DNA of 64,000 bases from Burkholderia sp. Nafp2/4-1b (GTDB taxonomy: Bacteria > Pseudomonadota > Gammaproteobacteria > Burkholderiales > Burkholderiaceae): NCBI RefSeq assembly GCF_003635165.1, contig NZ_ML058616.1, positions 186,001 through 250,000 of the forward strand. Direction: 5' to 3'. The first letter of the stretch is position 1; each line of letters begins with the position of its first letter. The position numbers and the translations under genes were made by a program. The notes below the pieces were generated by a model that saw nothing but the letters and a program-made list of their open reading frames with translations, was not told where the DNA came from and did no database searches. Shown one piece after another: positions 59,083-64,000 of this stretch.

Positions 59083-59455
59083 CGTCATCCCCTTTCAAGA
59101 AAATCGTGAGCGCATCGTCCCACGAAAAAAACCGGCAGACCGTGTTTGTCATCACCGGATACACAAGTTACGCACCACGCCGGCCGCACGCGAAGCGCGC
59201 ACCGGAACGATGCCCGCGCGCGCGTGCTGCGGCACACGGCGAAGCTGCACGCAGCGTAGCCGAAACACTGCGCGCGCACTGTCAAAGTATGTTCCGGATT
59301 GCCGACGAAACGCTTACGGATGGGCCGCTCCCGATGGAGCGATCGCTGAATAGTCGGCCGCGCGCATGAAGCGCGCGTGACGAAAAAAAGAGGCTCCCGC
59401 GGGAGCCTCTTCGCTGCGCGCCGCGCGAGCGCCGGCGCACGGGTTCCGACGTTCG
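59083..59455. other. 373-bp intergenic region between small protein and porin
   Basis: This region carries the upstream sequence of the small acidic protein gene and the porin terminator at 59383-59411. The rest is ordinary GC-rich sequence with some AT-rich patches near 59140-59170. No gene is supported. Confidence 0.45.
59383..59411 (-). terminator. Terminator of the second porin gene
   Basis: A perfect 12-bp palindrome pair (59388-59399 and 59400-59411, AAGAGGCTCCCG and its complement) followed on the minus strand by seven Ts (A-run 59383-59389). It lies about 45 bases past the porin stop. Confidence 0.92.
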
Positions 59456-60577
59456 TCAGAAGATATTGCGCAGGCCGATCGCGATGCCGGTCTGGTTGCT
59501 GCGACCCGGCAGCTCGACGTTCGCCGCGCCGTTCGTCTTGTTGAAGTCGACGGTGCCGTAGACTTCCGTGCGCTTGCTCAGTGCGTATTCGGCGATGCCG
59601 ACGATCGCATAGCGGTTGCCGCTCGCGAGCGTGCCGTTCGTGGTCATCGCATTGCGCATGTGGTCGTAGTAGAACGCGCCCGTCAGCGTCAGCGGCGTGC
59701 TGACCTGCCAGCTCACGCCCGCGAACGGACCGTCGTCGATGCGGCCGGTGCCCTTCGCGACCGGGATCGACTGCTGCGCGAGCAGGCTGTCGACGAAACC
59801 GGTGTCGTCCTTCGAGCGCAGGTAGCCCGCATAGACCTTCGCCTTGCTGAACGCGTACACGACGTTCGCGTGGTAGATCGTCTGCTTGCGTGCGGAGTTG
59901 TCGCTGTTCTGCTGCGCGCCGGCTGCGATGCTGAGCGGGCCCGCCACGTAGGACAGCGACACGCCCCATGCATTGCCCTTGCCGAGCGAACCCGGGATCT
60001 GGCCCGAGAAGCCGCCCGCACCGGTCGATTCGTAGTTGGTGCCCGTCGAGTACATCGCCTTCGCGGTCAGGCCCGCGAACTTGCCCGTGTACTTGATCTG
60101 GTTGTCCGCATACAGGCCGCCACCCAGCGCGACCGGCAGCCACGCGTTTTCGAGGTAGTTACCGACCGTCAGGGGATCGTAGGTGTCGGCCAGCAGGTCG
60201 AACAGCGGGGTCTTCTGGCGGCCGAGGGTCACCGTGCCGTACTGGCTCTGCAGGCCGACGTACGCTGCGCGGTTGAACAGGCGCCCGCTGTCGGCGAATG
60301 CGCCGTTCTGCAGGTTCACGCCGCTTTCGAGGTTGAACAGGGCCTTCAGGCCGCCGCCCAGATCTTCCGTGCCGTAGATGCCGAAGCGGCTGTTGGTGAT
60401 CGCGCCGTTGGTCATCGACAGCAGGCCGTCGTTCTTGGCGTTGGCGTTGGTCAGGTAACGGATGCTGGCGTCAGCGACGCCCCACAGCGTGACCGAGCTT
60501 TGTGCGGCTGCGTACTGGCTGGCGAAGGCCAGCACCGCGCCCCCTGCGATGGCTGCGAGTCGGGTGGTCTGCTTCAT
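59456..60577 (-). CDS. Outer-membrane porin, Gram-negative porin family
   Basis: A 373-residue trimeric-porin-type protein. Signal peptide MKQTTRLAAIAGGAVLAFAS, cut after YAAAQ. The mature N-terminus SSVTLWGVADASIRYL and the C-terminal GIAIGLRNIF (terminal phenylalanine) are those of Burkholderiales general porins such as Opc-type proteins. FGIYGTEDLGGGLKALFNLE is the conserved early strand pair. It differs enough from the porin at 19638-20714 to be a distinct pore rather than a recent copy. Start 60577 is set by the signal peptide. Confidence 0.92.
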   Translation of the reverse strand: MKQTTRLAAIAGGAVLAFASQYAAAQSSVTLWGVADASIRYLTNANAKNDGLLSMTNGAITNSRFGIYGTEDLGGGLKALFNLESGVNLQNGAFADSGRLFNRAAYVGLQSQYGTVTLGRQKTPLFDLLADTYDPLTVGNYLENAWLPVALGGGLYADNQIKYTGKFAGLTAKAMYSTGTNYESTGAGGFSGQIPGSLGKGNAWGVSLSYVAGPLSIAAGAQQNSDNSARKQTIYHANVVYAFSKAKVYAGYLRSKDDTGFVDSLLAQQSIPVAKGTGRIDDGPFAGVSWQVSTPLTLTGAFYYDHMRNAMTTNGTLASGNRYAIVGIAEYALSKRTEVYGTVDFNKTNGAANVELPGRSNQTGIAIGLRNIF

Positions 60578-60827
60578 GAGCTTGCCCTTTTGTAGGTGTC
60601 TCCATTCATGGCCGGCCGCGTGCGCAGCCGGGTGGCGATCGCGCCCGTTCATGGCGCGCGCGATGTGGGCTGAATCATAAGACCACTGCGCGGGCTGAAA
60701 GAAATTGAAATGCGTGGTGGCGCGCGATTGTCGTCCGGGAACAACGGTTCCCGCGCAGGCCTGCGTCGCACGATGCTTCGGTCACTTGAGGAAGGGCACG
60801 TCGCGCGGCGGCGGCCCGCCGCACGCG

Positions 60828-61604
60828 TCAGGCGGCCGGACTCGGCGTCCCGCGGTCGGGGTTGCTGCCATCGCTGGCGTTGCTGCCGTTGCTGGCGATA
60901 TCGCCCGGCCCAGCGCCGCTGTCGGTGCCGCCGCCCGCACGCCGCCGCGCCCGCCGCACGATCTCCGCGAACGCGCCGACGAGCAGCAGTACCGCGCCCC
61001 ATAGCGCGACGTCCGGCGCGAGCCGCGTCACGAGGCCGCCGACCACCGCGCCGGCGAGGAAGCAGAAGCTGATCGTCGCGAGCAGCGCCGAGTCGTGCAG
61101 CGCACCCGCGTCGTAGCGCGGAATCAGCCCGACGAACAGCTTCTGCGCGGCGCGCCGCAGGTTGCCGGTCGTCATCACCGACGTGTACGACAGTTCCTCG
61201 AGATGGGTGAACGACAGCGTCTGCAGCGTCGCGACGAACGAGATGCCGGGAATCAGCCACGCGCTCGACGCGCCGACGAGCCCGCTCGCGGCGACGCCGA
61301 GAAACACGATCTCGACGATCAGGCTCGCGAACGCGGTATGGCGCATCCAGCCACGCTGCGCGGCAAGGCCGAGCAGATGCGCGACGAACACCGCGACCAC
61401 GAAGCCGCCGAGCGGCGGCACGTGATGCAGCGCGGCCGCCCATTCGCCGGCCGACAGGTTGATGCCGAGCAGCGCGACGTTGCCGGTCATCGTGTTCGCG
61501 AACACGTGGCCGTGGCCGACGTACGTGTAGGCGTCGAGGTAGCCGCCGGACAGCGTGAGCAGCGCGGCGACGGTGAGGTTGCGGCTGGCGCCGTCGAGAT
61601 CCAT
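60828..61604 (-). CDS. DUF1275 (YoaK-like) membrane protein
   Basis: A 258-residue inner-membrane protein with about six hydrophobic segments. LLTLSGGYLDAYTYVGHGHVF near residue 15 and NTMTGNVALLGI are the defining motifs of the DUF1275/YoaK family. The function is unknown. Start 61604 (MDLDGASRNL) is chosen because the upstream open frame to 61931 translates a basic repeat that arises from the 12-bp tandem repeat. A Ser/Asp/Gly-rich tail ends the protein. It is transcribed after the chrA genes but separated by 400 bases. Confidence 0.85.
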   Translation of the reverse strand: MDLDGASRNLTVAALLTLSGGYLDAYTYVGHGHVFANTMTGNVALLGINLSAGEWAAALHHVPPLGGFVVAVFVAHLLGLAAQRGWMRHTAFASLIVEIVFLGVAASGLVGASSAWLIPGISFVATLQTLSFTHLEELSYTSVMTTGNLRRAAQKLFVGLIPRYDAGALHDSALLATISFCFLAGAVVGGLVTRLAPDVALWGAVLLLVGAFAEIVRRARRRAGGGTDSGAGPGDIASNGSNASDGSNPDRGTPSPAA

Positions 61605-62012
61605 TGATGCTCCCGTGTGACGCGCCGCCCGGCTGCACGCGGCGGGCGGCGCCAGATTCATCGGTTCAGGCGTGGGCCGGATGCCGCGGCTGTCGCGCGG
61701 CCACGGCGCGGGGTTGCGTGCCGCGCCAATAATAATGTCCGGCGTCGGGCGCGCCGTGTCGGCAGGCACCGCCGTCGCGGACGGCGGCGCAGAAAGACCG
61801 GGCGAGTATAACGGCCACATCGCCGGCCACTTCGCCGGCCGCATCGCTGACCGTTGCGCTGACCGTTTCGCTGGCCGTTTCGCTGGCCGCATCGCCCGCC
61901 CTTTCGCCTGCCCTTTCATCGGCCCTTTCATCGGCCACTTCGCTGGCTACTTCGCTGGCCACTTCGCCCGCCATTTCGCTGGCCGTTTCGCCCGCCGCTC
62001 ACCGGCCCCGGC
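61605..62012. other. 408-bp intergenic region between DUF1275 gene and chrA2
   Basis: The left third is ordinary GC-rich upstream sequence of the DUF1275 gene, with some AT content near 61720-61740. The right half is almost entirely the 12-bp repeat at 61813-61992. No gene is supported, although frames stay open through the repeat. Confidence 0.5.
61813..61992. repeat. 12-bp tandem repeat, 15 units
   Basis: Fifteen consecutive 12-base units follow the pattern GGCCRYTTCGCT/C (for example GGCCACTTCGCC, GGCCGTTTCGCT, GGCCCTTTCATC) from 61813 to 61992 without a break in register, with one more degenerate unit to 62004. The units diverge by up to four bases. As the period is a multiple of three, all frames stay open and read as tetrapeptide repeats. 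It lies between the DUF1275 promoter region and the end of chrA2. Confidence 0.88.
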
Positions 62013-62540
62013 TCACTGCCCGATGCCGGTCAGCCCGATCAGCGCACCGGCCGCGAGCAGCCACAGCGGATGAATGCGCGTGCGCCACGCAAGCACCGCG
62101 CACGCGGCGGTGATGCCCCACTGGATCGCCGAACGGTTCGACGCTTCCGAGATCAGCACCGCGCTGGCCGCGACGAGCCCGGCCGTGACCGGCATCAAGC
62201 CCTGTTGCACGTAGCGGCGCCACGGCCGGTCGCGAAAGCGCTCCCACGCGTGCAGCGCGAGGACCGTGACGATCGACGACGGCCCGAACTTCGCGATCGA
62301 CGCGACGAGCAGCCCGGCCCAGCCGGCCACATGCCAGCCGACCAGCGACACGATCATCATGTTCGGCCCCGGTGCGGCCTGCGCGAGCGCGAACAGCGCG
62401 GTGAACTCGTGCGCGCTCATCCAGTGATGCACGTCGACCACCTGCCGCTGCATCTCCGGCAGGATCGTGTTGCCGCCGCCGAACGCGAGCAGCGACAGCT
62501 GGCTGAAGATCGTCGCGATCGCGATCAGCGTGTCGTTCAT
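62013..62540 (-). CDS. chrA2: Chromate transporter half, ChrA C-terminal type
   Basis: A 175-residue membrane protein of the CHR family. FSQLSLLAFGGGNTILPEMQ near residue 12 and ALFALAQAAPGPNMM near residue 50 are the CHR signatures (FGG and PGP). It has about five or six hydrophobic segments. Short-chain CHR proteins work in pairs, with the N-half encoded next door; the ATGA overlap with that gene supports a heterodimer. The expected role is chromate or sulphate-like anion efflux. Confidence 0.9.
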   Translation of the reverse strand: MNDTLIAIATIFSQLSLLAFGGGNTILPEMQRQVVDVHHWMSAHEFTALFALAQAAPGPNMMIVSLVGWHVAGWAGLLVASIAKFGPSSIVTVLALHAWERFRDRPWRRYVQQGLMPVTAGLVAASAVLISEASNRSAIQWGITAACAVLAWRTRIHPLWLLAAGALIGLTGIGQ

Positions 62541-63172
62541 GACCGGCCTCCATCGCGCGCGGCGGTGCGCCCGGCGGCAGGCGCAGCGCGGCGGCGCGAC
62601 GCGAGCCAGATGCTGACGGGCGTCAGCACCAGCATCGTGGTCAGGAGCGGCATGCGCAGCACCGCGATCGCGACGAATGCGAGCGCCGCAATGGCGGCCG
62701 CCGTGCGCGGCGCCTGCAGCAGCGGCTTCGCGACCTTCACGGCCATCGCGACCAGCAGGCCCGCGGCCGCGGCGGCGAGCCCGCCGAACAGGTGCTGCAC
62801 GCGCGGATCGCCCTGCGTCTTCGCATACAGCACGCCGAGCGCGACGACGACGAGCGTCGGGCCCGCGATCAGCCCGAGAATGCCGGCGAATGCGCCCGCG
62901 ATACCGCGAAAGCGCATGCCGACGGCAACCGACAGGTTGATCACGTTGCCGCCGGGCAGGAACTGGCACAGGCCGAGCAGATCGGTGAATTCGTCGGCGG
63001 AGAGCCATTTGCGCTCGTCGACGATCGTGCGGCGCGCAAACGGCAGCGCGCCGCCGAACGACATCAGGCCGAGCGACAGGAAGCCGATGAACAGCTCGGC
63101 GAGGCCGATCCGGCGCGCGGGCGACGGCGCGGCGGGTGGCGGAGCGGCGGGTGGCGAAGAAGCGGATTGCAT
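62537..63172 (-). CDS. chrA1: Chromate transporter half, ChrA N-terminal type
   Basis: A 211-residue CHR-family membrane protein. After a Pro/Ala-rich cytoplasmic start it has FLSLGLMSFGGALPFARR near residue 36 and GLCQFLPGGNVINLSVAVG near residue 70 (the PGG counterpart of the PGP motif). GAGG lies about six bases before the ATG at 63172, so that start is preferred over a GTG at 63184. It is first in the chrA1-chrA2 operon and divergent from a GcvA-like LysR gene, which probably controls it. Confidence 0.9.
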   Translation of the reverse strand: MQSASSPPAAPPPAAPSPARRIGLAELFIGFLSLGLMSFGGALPFARRTIVDERKWLSADEFTDLLGLCQFLPGGNVINLSVAVGMRFRGIAGAFAGILGLIAGPTLVVVALGVLYAKTQGDPRVQHLFGGLAAAAAGLLVAMAVKVAKPLLQAPRTAAAIAALAFVAIAVLRMPLLTTMLVLTPVSIWLASRRRAAPAAGRTAARDGGRS

Positions 63173-63245
63173 GGGGATCCTCACGAACGGTGCCCCGAGA
63201 TTACCGCCGTTCAGGAGGCCGGCAAAACGATTTTATCGGCGCGCC

Positions 63246-63266
63246 CTTGTGATTTAGAATCACAAG
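63246..63266. promoter_or_regulatory. Perfect 21-bp dyad at the chrA/lysR divergent promoter
   Basis: Arms CTTGTGATT (63246-63254) and AATCACAAG (63258-63266) match exactly around TAG. The dyad ends one base before the LysR ATG and lies 74 bases from chrA1. The spacing (9-3-9) equals that at 2209-2229, upstream of the other GcvA-type gene. It contains the T-N11-A arrangement usual for LysR operators. Confidence 0.78.
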
Positions 63267-63267
63267 C

Positions 63268-64000
63268 ATGGCACGCGATCTCCCGCCCTTTTCCGCGCTT
63301 CGGGCCTTTGAAGCAGCGGCACGACACGAAAGCTTCAGCGCCGCCGGCGACGAGCTGCATGTGACTCACGGTGCCATCAGCCGGCAGATCGCCGGGTTCG
63401 AGGCGTGGCTCGGCAAGCCGGTGTTCCACCGCTACGGCAAGCGCGTGAAGCTCACCGACGAAGGCCGCCGCTACCTGGATTCGGTGCGCGCCGCGTTCGA
63501 CAGCATTGCGCTCGCCACCGAGCAGCTGCGCAACACCGGCGCGGCGCGCGTGCTGCGCATCAATGCGCTGCCGACCTTCGCGATGAAATGGCTGCTGCCG
63601 CGCCTGTCGCGGTTCCAGCGCGACGTGCCGAACGTCGAGCTGAAGCTGTCCACGTCGAATGCGCCGCTCGACACGCTGAACGGCTTCGACGTCGCGATCC
63701 GCCGCGGCCCCGGCCACTGGCCGAACTGCACGAGCGGGCACTTCCTCGACGAAAGCGTGATTCCGGTCTGCAGCCCCGCGCTGCTCAAGCGCGTGCCGAT
63801 CGCCCGCGCGGACGATCTCGCGCGGCACGTGCTGCTGCACTCGGATACGCGGCCGGAAGGCTGGCGCGACTGGTTCGCGGCGGCCGGCGTGACGATGAAG
63901 GGGCGCAAGCGCCAGTCGTTCGACCACTTCTACCTGGCGCTGCAGGCGGCCGTCGACGGGCTGGGCGTCGCGCTCGGTCCGCTGCCGCTGTTCGACGACG
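63268..64000 (+). CDS. LysR-family regulator, GcvA-like (truncated by window end)
   Basis: The first 244 codons of a LysR regulator are visible. Winged helix: PPFSALRAFEAAARHESFSA, then AISRQIAGFEAWLGKP. The effector domain starts near residue 92 (RVLRINALPTFAMKWLLPRL), and this LPTFAxxWLLPRL phrase is typical of GcvA-type regulators. The gene continues beyond position 64000, so the protein should be near 300 residues. No ribosome-binding site precedes the ATG, because the 21-bp dyad stands there. It is divergent from chrA1-chrA2. Confidence 0.88.
   Translation, partial: MARDLPPFSALRAFEAAARHESFSAAGDELHVTHGAISRQIAGFEAWLGKPVFHRYGKRVKLTDEGRRYLDSVRAAFDSIALATEQLRNTGAARVLRINALPTFAMKWLLPRLSRFQRDVPNVELKLSTSNAPLDTLNGFDVAIRRGPGHWPNCTSGHFLDESVIPVCSPALLKRVPIARADDLARHVLLHSDTRPEGWRDWFAAAGVTMKGRKRQSFDHFYLALQAAVDGLGVALGPLPLFDD

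Noticed and set aside
61605-61931. Basic repeat extension of the DUF1275 protein
   Set aside because: Family members start near 61604; the extension is a by-product of a 12-bp repeat being a multiple of three.
1-64000. Search by eye for rRNA, tRNA, CRISPR arrays, insertion sequences and prophage genes
   Set aside because: No transposase, integrase or phage structural protein, no regularly spaced identical repeats of CRISPR size, and no tRNA-like cloverleaf was noticed. Short tRNA-like structures could still be missed without a covariance search.

Overview
The window reads as chromosomal DNA of a Burkholderia species, most likely of the Burkholderia cepacia complex. The base composition is strongly GC-rich with extreme third-position GC. 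Two Burkholderia-type trimeric porins are present, as are a pseudomonad-style spu polyamine operon, a phosphocholine-preferring phospholipase C and a glmU-glmS pair preceded by folB-ttcA. No rRNA, tRNA, CRISPR array, insertion sequence or prophage was seen. The assignment is by gene content and composition only.

Layout. 1-7.2 kb: an MFS transporter, a beta-class glutathione S-transferase divergent from a GcvA-type LysR regulator, and a Tat-exported paoABC-like molybdenum aldehyde oxidoreductase. 7.8-14.4 kb: a small lipoprotein with a Tat-exported phospholipase C, a serine hydrolase, then an operon of a VOC protein, a 2-hydroxyacid dehydrogenase, HMG-CoA lyase, a YbaK deacylase and a DUF1289 protein. 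14.6-22.9 kb: an EamA exporter divergent from an Lrp regulator, a fluoroacetate-dehalogenase-type hydrolase divergent from a nitronate monooxygenase, a LysR regulator, a porin, a secreted unknown and an SBF-like transporter. 23-28.4 kb: an EAL-CBS-GGDEF protein and a lacI-epimerase-kinase operon for mannose or a related sugar. 28.5-35.8 kb: small genes, a MidA-like methyltransferase, a degenerate SDR, folB, ttcA, glmU and glmS.

36-41.4 kb: a higBA-type toxin-antitoxin pair with a clear operator, two small unknown genes, an FTR1 iron permease with a cupredoxin, a CopZ-like chaperone, and puuC-puuR. 42.3-54.8 kb: one co-directional polyamine locus. It runs from gamma-glutamyl-GABA hydrolase and glutamyl-polyamine synthetase through an aminotransferase, a binding protein, an ABC ATPase and two permeases to an outer-membrane DUF3138 protein and two tandem gamma-glutamylputrescine-oxidase-like flavoproteins. 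With the puuC-puuR unit on the other side this forms a nearly complete uptake and degradation module from outer membrane to GABA. 54.9-64 kb: a DUF799-DUF4810-CsgG lipoprotein trio, glutathione reductase, a small protein, a second porin, a DUF1275 membrane protein, a split chromate transporter (chrA1-chrA2) and a divergent GcvA-type LysR gene cut by the window end.

The most unusual signals lie between genes. Two GcvA-type LysR genes, more than 60 kb apart, each have a perfect 21-bp dyad (9-3-9) ending one or two bases before the start codon, where a ribosome-binding site would normally lie. Three short tandem-repeat tracts with periods of 9 or 12 bp sit in intergenic regions. A leader of about 680 bases with PuuR-like boxes precedes the polyamine operon. 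An SDR-family protein next to folB has lost the YxxxK catalytic pair.
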